A stretch of 7,351 nt of DNA from Gammaproteobacteria bacterium (GTDB lineage: Bacteria > Pseudomonadota > Gammaproteobacteria > S144-34): positions 1 through 7,351 of the forward strand of contig WFOW01000347.1 of NCBI GenBank assembly GCA_015487895.1, given 5' to 3'. The notes under the pieces are model-generated. The model was not told the DNA's origin. It did not search any database and saw only the letters and a program-made list of their open reading frames with translations. How positions within the stretch are numbered: position 1 is the stretch's first letter; each line of letters starts with the position of its first letter. Positions 1 through 6,436 of this stretch are shown one piece after another. Made by a program: the position numbers and the translations under genes.

Positions 1-50
1 ACGCCGTAGCGCCGCGCGCTGATCCGCGCCTTCGTGCGGCGCTACGGCGT
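1..50. repeat. Perfect 15-bp inverted repeat at the window edge
   Basis: Bases 1-15 are the exact reverse complement of 36-50, separated by 20 bases; the match stops at base 16. The right arm lies inside conserved psd coding sequence. The left arm replaces what should be upstream psd sequence and puts an in-frame TAG at 7-9. This looks like a fold-back library or assembly artefact at a contig end rather than a biological hairpin, but that is inference. Confidence 0.85.
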
Positions 51-771
51 CGATCTCGCCGAGGCGGAGGAGACCGATCCCGACGCCTATCCGAGCTTCA
101 ACGCCTTCTTCACGCGCGCGCTGCGGCCCGGCGCGCGCCCGCTGGAGGGCGACGAGACCACGGCCGTCTCGCCCGTCGACGGGACGCTCAGCGAGCGCGG
201 GCGCATCGATCCCGGCCGGCAGCTGCGGATCAAGGGGGGGCACCTCGACGTGGCGCGCCTCCTCGGCGAGGCCGCCGAGGCGGAGCCCTTCGCCGGCGGC
301 GGCTTCGCCAGCCTCTATCTCTCGCCGCGCGACTACCACCGCGTCCACATGCCGCTCGCCGGGACGCTGCGCGCCGCCCTCCACCTGCCCGGCAGCCTGC
401 TCGGCGTCGCCCCCGCCATCGCGGCGCGGATGCCCGACCTGCCGGCACGCAACGAGCGGCTGGTGATGCGCTTCGACACCGCCGCCGGGCCCATGGCGGT
501 CGTCATGGTCGGCGCGCTGCTCGTCGGGGGCATCGAGACGGCGTGGGCCGGGCGGCTGGCCCGCGTGCGCCGCCCGACACCGGTACCCGTGCCCGGGAAC
601 GGGCTCGCCCTCGCGCGCGGCGCCGAGCTCGCGCGCTTCCGGATGGGATCGACAGTGGTCGTGCTCTGGGGGCGCCCTCCGCAGTGGGCGGCGGGCGCCA
701 CCTCCGGGGCGCCGGTGCGGATGGGGCAGGCGCTCGGGCGCCTGGAGCCGGCGCCTCAGGCCGTCCCGTAG
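34..771 (+). CDS. psd: Phosphatidylserine decarboxylase proenzyme (5'-truncated)
   Basis: Psd converts phosphatidylserine to phosphatidylethanolamine at the inner membrane, using a pyruvoyl group made by self-cleavage. The visible part matches the bacterial family to its C-terminus: SFNAFFTRALRP (residues 21-32 counted from the GTG at 34), PVDG with the likely protease Asp49, the signature LSPRDYHRVHMP (96-107) with His102 and His105, ARNER (138-142), GGIETAWAG (165-173) and the cleavage motif MGST (204-207), where Ser206 would become the pyruvoyl residue. About 45-50 N-terminal residues expected from E. coli Psd are missing. The GTG at 34 is only the first available start and is probably not the real one, because ALIRAF encoded at 16-33 also looks like Psd. 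An in-frame TAG at 7-9 lies in a fold-back repeat at the window edge. The segment usually read FSVN in the family is LGVA here. Its 3' end overlaps the convergent PilZ gene by 16 bp. Confidence 0.95.
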   Translation: MRRYGVDLAEAEETDPDAYPSFNAFFTRALRPGARPLEGDETTAVSPVDGTLSERGRIDPGRQLRIKGGHLDVARLLGEAAEAEPFAGGGFASLYLSPRDYHRVHMPLAGTLRAALHLPGSLLGVAPAIAARMPDLPARNERLVMRFDTAAGPMAVVMVGALLVGGIETAWAGRLARVRRPTPVPVPGNGLALARGAELARFRMGSTVVVLWGRPPQWAAGATSGAPVRMGQALGRLEPAPQAVP

Positions 772-1076
772 CGCGCCAGGGCGATCACGTCCTGCAGGGC
801 TCGGACCGCGTCGAGGTCGAGGTCGTGGAAGGCAAGGCCCGCCCCGCGGTCCTCGACCCGCACCACCCGCGCGCGCAGCCTGCGCTCGCGCGCCCCCGGG
901 ATCCGGAAGGCGAGCTCCACCTCCGCCTTCAGCGGCAGGCCCGGCCCCTCCACGAAGGTGCCGCCGAGGCCGACGTCCCGCGTGCGCCCCTGCCGCACCG
1001 GGGCGCCACGCTGGAAGATCTCCACCTCGATGGCGACCGGCCGCCGGTCGCTCGCGCGCTGCTCCATGATCTTCAT
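756..1076 (-). CDS. Small PilZ-domain protein
   Basis: This 106-residue protein is about the size of a single PilZ domain, the cyclic-di-GMP receptor fold. An RxxxR motif lies at residues 7-11 (RASDR, followed by another Arg). The second ligand motif, D/NxSxxG, is present as DVGLGG at 34-39, so Gly36 replaces the usual Ser. The remainder fits the beta-barrel and C-terminal helix: ELAFRIP (54-60), RARVVRVEDRGAGLAFHDLD (68-87), then a helix ending at the C-terminus. The ATG at 1074-1076 is chosen because GGAGGG stands 9 bases upstream; the in-frame ATG at 1067 would be too far from it. No membrane segment or signal peptide is seen, so it is probably cytoplasmic. It converges on psd with a 16-bp overlap. 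It may bind cyclic-di-GMP and act on pili or motility, as other single-domain PilZ proteins do, but its partner cannot be told from sequence. Confidence 0.85.
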   Translation of the reverse strand: MKIMEQRASDRRPVAIEVEIFQRGAPVRQGRTRDVGLGGTFVEGPGLPLKAEVELAFRIPGARERRLRARVVRVEDRGAGLAFHDLDLDAVRALQDVIALARYGTA

Positions 1077-1084
1077 CGTGCGTG

Positions 1085-1091
1085 ACCCTCC
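1085..1091 (-). promoter_or_regulatory. Ribosome binding site of the small PilZ gene
   Basis: On the minus strand GGAGGG lies 9 bases before the ATG at 1076. It decides between this start and the in-frame ATG at 1067. Confidence 0.65.
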
Positions 1092-1099
1092 GCAGCCCG

Positions 1100-1118
1100 G
1101 GCGGGCATCGGGCCCGCC
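1100..1118 (-). promoter_or_regulatory. Hairpin in the 5' leader of the small PilZ gene
   Basis: GGCGGGC (1100-1106) pairs perfectly with GCCCGCC (1112-1118) around a 5-base loop. In the minus-strand transcript the hairpin would end about 8 bases before the Shine-Dalgarno. It could affect translation initiation or simply reflect high GC; there is no U-tract, so it is not a standard terminator. Confidence 0.3.
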
Positions 1119-1160
1119 TCGTAGGTTCCCGCCTTCTCGCGGTGGGAATGGGATGGAAAT

Positions 1161-1166
1161 AGTCTA
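1161..1166 (-). promoter_or_regulatory. Possible -10 element for the small PilZ gene
   Basis: The minus strand reads TAGACT in the only AT-richer patch of the 145-bp gap between epmA and the PilZ gene, about 85 bases before the PilZ ATG. It matches TATAAT at four of six positions, and no recognisable -35 is seen. Weak candidate. Confidence 0.2.
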
Positions 1167-1221
1167 GCCCCCTGCCGTGGCGCCGGCTGCGGCCCCCGTC
1201 ACAGGGGCGCTCTGCACACGG

Positions 1222-2241
1222 TCACGCCCGGTCCACCGGGAAGGCGAGCACCTCCGCCAGGCTCCGCGCGCCGAGGGCCACCATGACCAGGCGGTCCACC
1301 CCGAGGGCCACCCCGGCGCAGTCCGGCAGGCCCGCCTCCAGCGCGGCGAGCAGGCGCCCGTCGGCCGGCGGGCACGCCCCGCCGGCGCGCCGCCGCCGGG
1401 CGCGGTCGCGCTCCATGCGCAGGCGCTGCTCGCCGGGATCGGCGAGCTCGTGATAGCCGTTGGCGAGCTCGATGCCGTCGACGAAGAGCTCGAAGCGCGC
1501 CGCCACGGGCGGATTCCCCGGGCGCAGCCGCGCGAGCGCGGCGCGCTCGGCCGGCCAGTCGTGGAGGAAGAAGGGCCCGCCGCAGGCCAGCGCCGGCACC
1601 ACCACGGCATCGAGCAGCCAGTCCTCGAGGGCGGCGCGGTCGCCCTCGAGGGCGGGCGATGGCTCGAGGCCGCGCGCGCGCGCCACCCGCGCCAGCTCCG
1701 CGGCCGGCACCGCCGCAGGGTCCAGGCCCACGGCCTCCTCGAAGGCCGCCTTCCAGGCGACGCGCCGGAAGGGGCGCTCCGGCAGCTCGCGGAACTCCGC
1801 GAGCGCCGCGCGCACGAGCGCCTCGACCTCGTCCATGAGCGCGAGCTCGTCGAAGCCGACGCGGTACCACTCGAGGATGGTGAACTCCGGGTTGTGGAGC
1901 CGCCCCGCCTCGCCGTCGCGGAAGGCCCGTGCGATCTGGTAGATCGAGCCGCTCCCGGCGGCCAGCAGCCGCTTCATGGCGTGCTCGGGCGAGGTCTGGA
2001 GGTAGAGGCGCGGGGGCGCGCCCGGCGCGCGGCAGCGGGTCTCGAGGCTCTCGAGGGCGGGGTCGGTGGCCGTCGCGGCGGACAGGACGGGCGTCTCCAC
2101 CTCCCACAGGCCGCGCCCCTCGAGGAAGGCGCGGATGCGCCGCAGGATCTCCGCGCGCGCGCGCAGCGCCTGGATGGTGGCCGACGGCCGCCAGTCCTCG
2201 CGGGCGCCGGCCGCGGCGGGCCGGGGGGCCTCCTCCGCCAC
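1222..2241 (-). CDS. epmA: EF-P--(R)-beta-lysine ligase EpmA
   Basis: EpmA (also called PoxA, YjeA or GenX) is a lysyl-tRNA synthetase paralogue without the tRNA anticodon-binding domain. It adenylates (R)-beta-lysine and transfers it to Lys34 of EF-P. The 339-residue product is a bare class II synthetase core, close to the 325 residues of E. coli EpmA. Motif 1 surrounds EVETPVLS (47-54). LQTSPEHAMKRLL lies at 81-93. Motif 2 runs from FRDGE (107) through HNPEFTILEWY (116-126). GIELANGYHEL (256-266) belongs to the amino-acid pocket, and motif 3 is GVALGVDRLVMVALG (310-324). The near-identity of these blocks to E. coli EpmA, and the absence of an N-terminal OB-fold domain, separate it from LysS. 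It starts with GTG at 2239-2241, 10 bp after the efp stop. AAGGAG just before the efp TAG could serve as its ribosome binding site with long spacing, which suggests an efp-epmA operon. Confidence 0.96.
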   Translation of the reverse strand: MAEEAPRPAAAGAREDWRPSATIQALRARAEILRRIRAFLEGRGLWEVETPVLSAATATDPALESLETRCRAPGAPPRLYLQTSPEHAMKRLLAAGSGSIYQIARAFRDGEAGRLHNPEFTILEWYRVGFDELALMDEVEALVRAALAEFRELPERPFRRVAWKAAFEEAVGLDPAAVPAAELARVARARGLEPSPALEGDRAALEDWLLDAVVVPALACGGPFFLHDWPAERAALARLRPGNPPVAARFELFVDGIELANGYHELADPGEQRLRMERDRARRRRAGGACPPADGRLLAALEAGLPDCAGVALGVDRLVMVALGARSLAEVLAFPVDRA

Positions 2242-2251
2242 CGTCGCGCCC

Positions 2252-2821
2252 CTACTCCTTGACGCGCGAGACGTACTCGCCCGTGCGCGTGTCCACCTTG
2301 ATCAGCTCGCCCTCCTCGACGAACAGCGGCACGCGCACCACGGCGCCGGTCTCGAGCTTCGCGGGCTTGCTGCCGCCCTGGGCGGTGTCGCCGCGCACGC
2401 CGGGATCGGTCTCGACCACGCGCAGGACGACGAAGTTCGGCGGCGAGACCAGGAGCGGGGCGTCGTTCCACAGCGTCACGTTGCAGACGTCCTGCTCCTT
2501 GAGCCACTTGGCGGCCTCTCCGACGGCGTTGGCGTCGGCCGCGTACTGCTCGTAGGTCTCGGGGTCCATGAAGTGCCACTGCTCGCCGTCGCTGTAGAGG
2601 TACTGCATGGGCCGCTCGACGACGTCGGCGGCCTCGACCGTCTCACCCGACTTGAAGGTCTTGTCGATGACGCGACCGCTCCTGAGATTGCGCAGCTTGA
2701 CGCGGTTGAAGGCCTGTCCCTTGCCGGGCTTGACGAACTCGTTTTCAATGATGACGTAGGGCTCGCCGTCGAGGATGACCTTCAGGCCGCCCCGGAACTC
2801 GTTGGTGCTGTAGCTCGGCAT
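2252..2821 (-). CDS. efp: Translation elongation factor P
   Basis: EF-P binds the ribosome between the P and E sites and promotes peptide bond formation at consecutive prolines. The product is 189 residues, the normal length. The N-terminal KOW-like domain carries [17 protein letters not shown] (29-45). Lys34 sits at the tip of its loop exactly where gammaproteobacterial EF-P is beta-lysylated, matching the epmA and epmB genes on either side. The central and C-terminal OB domains include [13 protein letters not shown] (74-86), [12 protein letters not shown] (107-118), [20 protein letters not shown] (127-146), [14 protein letters not shown] (159-172) and the ending [13 protein letters not shown]. 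The ATG at 2819-2821 is set by the universal [14 protein letters not shown] N-terminus and by GAGGA 7 bases upstream. The same frame stays open for more than 3 kb further upstream, but only across antisense of other genes. Confidence 0.98.
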   Translation of the reverse strand: MPSYSTNEFRGGLKVILDGEPYVIIENEFVKPGKGQAFNRVKLRNLRSGRVIDKTFKSGETVEAADVVERPMQYLYSDGEQWHFMDPETYEQYAADANAVGEAAKWLKEQDVCNVTLWNDAPLLVSPPNFVVLRVVETDPGVRGDTAQGGSKPAKLETGAVVRVPLFVEEGELIKVDTRTGEYVSRVKE

Positions 2822-2884
2822 CCGTCGTCCTTCCTCTCTCCTCTGCTGCCGGCACGCGACCGGACCGGAACGGAAAGGCCCGCA

Positions 2885-2890
2885 ATGATA
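2885..2890 (-). promoter_or_regulatory. Possible -10 of the efp promoter, overlapping the epmB start codon
   Basis: On the minus strand these bases read TATCAT, five of six matches to TATAAT, 63 bp before the efp ATG. The -35 position at 17-bp spacing is poor, so confidence is low. The divergent gap is only 63 bp and otherwise GC-rich, so efp transcription plausibly starts within or next to the epmB 5' end. Confidence 0.3.
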
Positions 2891-3898
2891 GCGCGAAGCG
2901 CGGCGGTGCGCCGCCGCCCCCTCTGGCAGGAGATCCTCGCCGCCGCGGTCACGGACCCGGAGCGGCTGCTCGCGCGCCTGGAGCTCGACCCGGCGCTGCT
3001 GCCGGCGGCGCGCGCGGCGGCCGCGCGCTTCCCGCTGCGGGTGCCGGAGCCGTGGCTCGCGCGCATCCGTCCCGGCGACCCCCGCGACCCGCTCCTGCTG
3101 CAGGTGCTGCCGCTCGGCGCCGAGCGCGCGCCGCAGCCGCCGCGCTTCCGTCCGGATCCGCTGGGCGAGCGCGCGGCGCTGGCCGCCCGCGGCCTCGTGC
3201 GCAAGTACCGCTCCCGCGCCCTGCTGGTGGCGACCGGGGCCTGCGCCATCCACTGCCGATACTGCTTCCGCCGCCACTTCCCGTACGGCGAGGGCGCCTG
3301 CGGGGCCCGCTGGGAGGAGGCCCTTGCCTGGCTCGCCCGCCACCCGGAAGTCGACGAGGTGATCCTGAGCGGCGGCGATCCGCTGACGCTTCCGGACGCC
3401 ACGCTCGCCGTGCTGGCCGACGCCCTGGAGGCCGTGCCGCACCTGCGGCGGCTGCGGGTCCACACCCGCCTGCCGGTGGCCATCCCCGCGCGGGTCGACG
3501 AGGGGCTCGCGGCCTGGCTCGGCGGCCTGCGGCGCCTCCAGGCGGTGGTCGTGGTCCACGTCAACCATCCGCGCGAGATCGACGAGGAGGTGGCGGCGGC
3601 CCTCGCGCGCCTGCGCGCCCTCGGTGTCACGCTCCTCAACCAGTCGGTGCTCCTGCGCGGCGTCAACGACGACGCCGGCATCCTCGCAGCGCTCAGCGGA
3701 CGGCTGTTCGAGTCGGGCGTCCTGCCCTACTACCTGCACCTGCTCGATCCGGTCGAGGGCGCGGCGCACTTCGAGGTGCCGGAGGCCGAGGCGAGGGCGC
3801 TGCACCGGACCCTCGCCGCCGTCCTGCCGGGCTACCTGGTCCCGCGTCTCGCGCGCGAGGAGCCCGGGGCCCCCGCGAAGACGCTCCTCGGAGAGTGA
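2885..3898 (+). CDS. epmB: L-lysine 2,3-aminomutase for EF-P modification (EpmB)
   Basis: EpmB (YjeK) is a radical SAM, PLP-dependent aminomutase that makes (R)-beta-lysine from L-lysine for EpmA. The 337-residue product is close to the E. coli enzyme (342). The iron-sulfur cluster motif CxxxCxxC is C120-C124-C127 in [16 protein letters not shown]. The SAM-binding GGDP is in LSGGDPL (161-167), followed by RVHTRLPV (191-198), [12 protein letters not shown] (251-262) and [17 protein letters not shown] (282-298). Lys332 in GAPAKT aligns with the C-terminal lysine expected to hold PLP. It is shorter than clostridial lysine 2,3-aminomutase and lacks that enzyme's C-terminal oligomerisation extension, as expected for EpmB. 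The ATG at 2885 fits the E. coli N-terminus and has AAGG 6 bases upstream. It is divergent from efp; the frame is open further upstream, but that part is antisense to efp and epmA. Confidence 0.96.
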   Translation: MIARSAAVRRRPLWQEILAAAVTDPERLLARLELDPALLPAARAAAARFPLRVPEPWLARIRPGDPRDPLLLQVLPLGAERAPQPPRFRPDPLGERAALAARGLVRKYRSRALLVATGACAIHCRYCFRRHFPYGEGACGARWEEALAWLARHPEVDEVILSGGDPLTLPDATLAVLADALEAVPHLRRLRVHTRLPVAIPARVDEGLAAWLGGLRRLQAVVVVHVNHPREIDEEVAAALARLRALGVTLLNQSVLLRGVNDDAGILAALSGRLFESGVLPYYLHLLDPVEGAAHFEVPEAEARALHRTLAAVLPGYLVPRLAREEPGAPAKTLLGE

Positions 3899-3931
3899 GC
3901 GCCGTCCGTCAGGGCACGCCGGCCCGCCACA

Positions 3932-3960
3932 TTGGGCGGCGCTGCGGGCTGTGCTAGTGT
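3932..3960 (+). promoter_or_regulatory. Candidate sigma-70 promoter for the large PilZ-like gene
   Basis: TTGGGC (3932-3937) and TAGTGT (3955-3960) are separated by 17 bp, with TG one base before the -10 (extended -10). The -35 matches TTGACA at three leading bases and the -10 matches at three positions, compensated by the TG. It lies in the 111-bp gap after epmB, 49 bp before the GTG start, so the gene may be transcribed independently as well as by read-through from epmB. Confidence 0.4.
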
Positions 3961-4009
3961 GGGGCGGAGCTTCGGTGTGGCCGCGCGCCACGGGACGCAA
4001 GGGGGAGAG

Positions 4010-5806
4010 GTGAACGCGCCAGCCAGCATCGAGGCGCTGCTCGCGTCGCTGCAGCCGCGCGAGGCCGCGTCGCACGACTTCCGGCCGCGCGCCTTCCGCG
4101 CATGGGTCGCCGACCTGCCGCTCGCCAACGCGGCCGAGACCGGCCGGCGCATCCACGCCGCGCTCCTCGAGATGAACCGCACGCGCCTGCCGGCGGACGA
4201 GCGCCTCGAGCTGCTGCGCCTGCTTGAGCGCCCCGTCGAGGACGTCACCGCGGCGGTATGCCGCCACTTCGTCGGCCGGCCGCTGCCGCTGCCCGAGCGC
4301 GGCCGCAAGGCGGCGCGCGTGGCGATCGAGCTCGCGCGCCAGATGGCGCTGGGCTTCGAGCTCGCCGCACGCGAGGCGGCGCGCGGTCGCGGCTCGCGGC
4401 TCGCCGCCTCCGCGGCGCATGGCGCGCTCGAGCAGCTCGGCCGTGCCCTGCTCGCGGCCTATCAGGCCTACGCCCCCCCGCCGCCGGGCCTGTGGCGCAG
4501 CCTCCACCGCGTCTACGGCCTGGCCGAGGCCCACGGCCTGGCGGCTCTGCCCGTCGGAAGCCCGGGGCGGCGGGCCACGGACGCGACGGCGACGGCCGGC
4601 GCCGCCTACAAGCGGCTGCTGCTGCTTTCGCTCGCCTGCCCCTACCGCATGCGCCAGGGCGAGGTGCGCGCCGTCTACGACGCCCTCGCCGAGTGGGCGG
4701 TCGATGCGCGCCTGGAGCCTCTCGGCGATCCCCTGGCCCAGGAGGGCCTCTTCGTCGTCCACCTCGACAGCGACGCTCCGCCCTGCTACCGCGCCCTCGA
4801 TCGTGCCGCCTGCACGCCCGCGAGCTGCCGCGTGCTCGATGCCGCGCCCCTCGGCGAGCGCCTGCGCACGGCCCTCTCCTCCCTGCGGGAGGAAGGCGAT
4901 GAGCCGCGGATGGCGGCGGGCGGACGCCTCACCGCCCCTCTGCTTCGGAAGCTGGCGCTGAGCTGGGGCGTGATGCCGAGACGCGGCTTCGCGCGCGCGG
5001 CGAGCCGCACGCCCGCCGACGTCCTCGTCGGCCTGAGCGCCATCCACCAGCGCCTGCGCCGCGAGCGCGCCCCGGAGACGGCTTCCGACGCCGAGGCAGC
5101 GCCGCGGCCCGTGCCGGGCATCGAGGCCGTCATCAGCGGCCGTGCCCGATTCGAGACCGGCGCCCCCGGGGACGGCGGCGTCCCGGACGTGTGGGATCTC
5201 GCCTTCGACGCGGCCCCCCCGAGCGGCTCGCCGCGCATGGTGCTGATCGAGGAGGAAAGGCACGGAAGAGGCCCAGAGCCGGAGCCGGAGCTTCCCACGC
5301 ACCGCTGCCGCCTCGAGGACATCAGCCCGGGGGGCTATCGCATCCATTGCGACCGGGGCGGCGAGAGCGGTCTCCAGATCCAGGTCGGCGAGCTCCTCGC
5401 CGTGCGCGAGGAGGGCGAGGCGCGCTGGCGGCTCGCCGCGGTGCGCTGGGCCAAGTGCGCGAGCGCGGGGAAGCTGGACGTCGGGGTGCAGGTGCTCTTC
5501 CCGGACGCCGAGCCCGGCTACGCCCGGCGGCAAGAGCCCGGCGCGCCCTGGGTGCCGGTGCTCATCGTCCCCGAGGTGCCGTCCGTGCAGCAGCCGGCGA
5601 GCGTCCTCGCGCCGCCCTTCGCGCTGCGCCACGCCGAGACCGTCAGCCTGCGAGACCTGAAAGGGACCGCACGGGAGGTGCAGCTCACGCGCACCGTGGA
5701 GAACACCGGCTGCTTCGCGCACTACCACTATGCCCCCACCGAGCGCAAGGGTGGCGGCACGAGCAGCGGCGAGGAGGACCTGGACAGCCTCTGGGAAGCG
5801 CTCTAG
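4010..5806 (+). CDS. Large PilZ-like protein of unknown function
   Basis: This 598-residue protein belongs, as far as I recognise, to a conserved proteobacterial family annotated as PilZ-domain or cyclic-di-GMP-binding protein without firm function. The N-terminal region (about 1-150) is helical, with the family pattern [14 protein letters not shown] and [20 protein letters not shown] middle helical region includes [16 protein letters not shown] and [12 protein letters not shown] (about 305-345). An acidic, proline-rich linker PEPEPELP follows. The C-terminal beta-rich PilZ-like domain (about 430-520) has DISPGG at 437-442, an exact D/NxSxxG match, but I find no RxxxR motif upstream, so ligand binding is doubtful. 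The tail [15 protein letters not shown] is also typical of the family. A PPPPG stretch lies at 156-160. No signal peptide or membrane segment is seen. GTG at 4010 is chosen over earlier in-frame starts because AGGGGGAG lies just before it. A fimX-like gene lies two genes downstream, which suggests a role in pilus or cyclic-di-GMP control. Confidence 0.8.
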   Translation: MNAPASIEALLASLQPREAASHDFRPRAFRAWVADLPLANAAETGRRIHAALLEMNRTRLPADERLELLRLLERPVEDVTAAVCRHFVGRPLPLPERGRKAARVAIELARQMALGFELAAREAARGRGSRLAASAAHGALEQLGRALLAAYQAYAPPPPGLWRSLHRVYGLAEAHGLAALPVGSPGRRATDATATAGAAYKRLLLLSLACPYRMRQGEVRAVYDALAEWAVDARLEPLGDPLAQEGLFVVHLDSDAPPCYRALDRAACTPASCRVLDAAPLGERLRTALSSLREEGDEPRMAAGGRLTAPLLRKLALSWGVMPRRGFARAASRTPADVLVGLSAIHQRLRRERAPETASDAEAAPRPVPGIEAVISGRARFETGAPGDGGVPDVWDLAFDAAPPSGSPRMVLIEEERHGRGPEPEPELPTHRCRLEDISPGGYRIHCDRGGESGLQIQVGELLAVREEGEARWRLAAVRWAKCASAGKLDVGVQVLFPDAEPGYARRQEPGAPWVPVLIVPEVPSVQQPASVLAPPFALRHAETVSLRDLKGTAREVQLTRTVENTGCFAHYHYAPTERKGGGTSSGEEDLDSLWEAL

Positions 5807-5825
5807 CGGGAGCGGAACGCCCCGC
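5806..5825. terminator. Hairpin between convergent stops, possible bidirectional terminator
   Basis: GCGGG-A-GCG (5806-5814) pairs with CGC-CCCGC (5818-5825) around a GAA loop, with one bulged A: eight GC-rich pairs. It fills the 20-bp gap between the stops of the large PilZ-like gene and the GNAT gene. No T-tract follows on either strand, so it is not a canonical Rho-independent terminator. Confidence 0.4.
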
Positions 5826-5826
5826 C

Positions 5827-6348
5827 TCAGAAGATCTCCTCGTAGGGCGAGGGATAGACGATACGGCCGCCGCCGGCGAGCACCCCCTCGCGCAGCTCCA
5901 GCACCAGCACGGCGCTCTCGGGCGCGTCCAGGTTGCAGCTCAGGCCCCGTCCGGAGGCGGGCTCGAAGCCGAAGCGGCGGTAGTAGTCGGGGTATCCCGT
6001 GACGACGATGGCCGGATAGCCCTGGCGGCGGGCCTCGTCGACGGCGGCACGCACCAGGCGCGAGCCGACTCCCCGGTGCGAGTGGGAAGGCACCACCGAC
6101 ATCGGCCCCAGCGCCAGGATCTCCAGCGTCTCGCCGCCCTCGCGCTCGAGACGCGCCTTCGACAGCACCAGGTGCCCCACCACGCGGCCGTTCTCCTCGG
6201 CCACCAGCGACAGCCCCGGCGCGACGCTGTCGGTGTCGCGCAGCCGCCGGATGAGACGCACCTCCTGATCTCCCCCGAAGGCCGCCTGGTTGACGAGCTG
6301 GACGGCCACCGCGTCGCGGTCGGTCTCGGTGCGCACCACGATACCCAT
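5827..6348 (-). CDS. GNAT-family N-acetyltransferase, YhbS-like
   Basis: The 173-residue product has the GNAT fold, which transfers acetyl from acetyl-CoA to an amine. An N-terminal segment (1-40) resembles the YhbS subgroup ([17 protein letters not shown]). Beta strands [17 protein letters not shown] (47-63) come next. Motif A runs from [20 protein letters not shown] (80-99), where HRGVG is the pyrophosphate-binding turn. Motif B is [10 protein letters not shown] (122-131). The C-terminus PYEEIF resembles the end of related proteins. The substrate cannot be told; relatives are uncharacterised or acetylate small molecules or tRNA-linked targets. The ATG at 6346-6348 has GGAGG 6 bases upstream. 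It converges on the large PilZ-like gene (20-bp gap) and diverges from the fimX-like gene (88-bp gap), and so appears to be a single-gene transcript. Nothing links its function to its neighbours. Confidence 0.9.
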   Translation of the reverse strand: MGIVVRTETDRDAVAVQLVNQAAFGGDQEVRLIRRLRDTDSVAPGLSLVAEENGRVVGHLVLSKARLEREGGETLEILALGPMSVVPSHSHRGVGSRLVRAAVDEARRQGYPAIVVTGYPDYYRRFGFEPASGRGLSCNLDAPESAVLVLELREGVLAGGGRIVYPSPYEEIF

Positions 6349-6372
6349 CGGCCACCTCCCAAGCCTTGCCGG

Positions 6373-6391
6373 CCTTCTGCCGCCCTTCTGC
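6373..6391 (+). repeat. Two 8-bp direct repeats in the fimX-like promoter
   Basis: CCTTCTGC occurs at 6373-6380 and 6384-6391, with starts 11 bp apart, which is one helical turn; an imperfect third copy begins at 6364. The second copy abuts the -10 element. It could be a binding site for a regulator. Confidence 0.4.
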
Positions 6392-6397
6392 TATATT
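6389..6397 (+). promoter_or_regulatory. Extended -10 promoter for the fimX-like gene
   Basis: TG-C-TATATT: the -10 hexamer at 6392-6397 matches TATAAT at five of six positions and has the extended TG at 6389-6390. A possible -35, TTGCCG at 6366-6371, is 20 bp away, too far to be convincing, which is tolerable for an extended -10 promoter. The -10 lies 39 bp before the ATG. Confidence 0.5.
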
Positions 6398-6436
6398 TGG
6401 GCGCAACCCGTCGGACTTTCAAGCAAAAGCGAGGCC

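Noticed and set aside
1192..1208. Possible terminator hairpin after epmA
   Set aside because: Only a 5-bp stem with a 7-base loop can be formed on the minus-strand transcript, and no U-tract follows; expected by chance at this GC content.
1177..2262. A 361-codon plus-strand open frame
   Set aside because: It is the antisense shadow of epmA, whose family match is unambiguous on the minus strand.
2730..2758. TTGACG as a -35 for epmB
   Set aside because: It lies within efp coding sequence and no acceptable -10 stands at 16-18 bp; the bases simply encode conserved EF-P residues.
2066..2884. Open plus-strand extension of epmB upstream of 2885
   Set aside because: It is antisense to efp and epmA, has no homology I recognise, and the ATG at 2885 matches the family N-terminus and has a ribosome binding site.
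3924..3939. Possible terminator hairpin after epmB
   Set aside because: A 5-bp stem with a 6-base loop and no T-tract; it also overlaps the candidate promoter for the next gene.
3932..4009. Longer N-terminus of the large PilZ-like protein from TTG at 3932 or GTG at 3959 or 3977
   Set aside because: These starts lack a ribosome binding site and overlap the candidate promoter; GTG at 4010 has a purine-rich site directly upstream.
2252..6406. A 1384-codon minus-strand open frame ending in efp
   Set aside because: Only the last 189 codons are efp. The rest is antisense to epmB, the large PilZ-like gene and the GNAT gene, with low-complexity Arg/Ala/Gly composition typical of stop-poor high-GC antisense frames.
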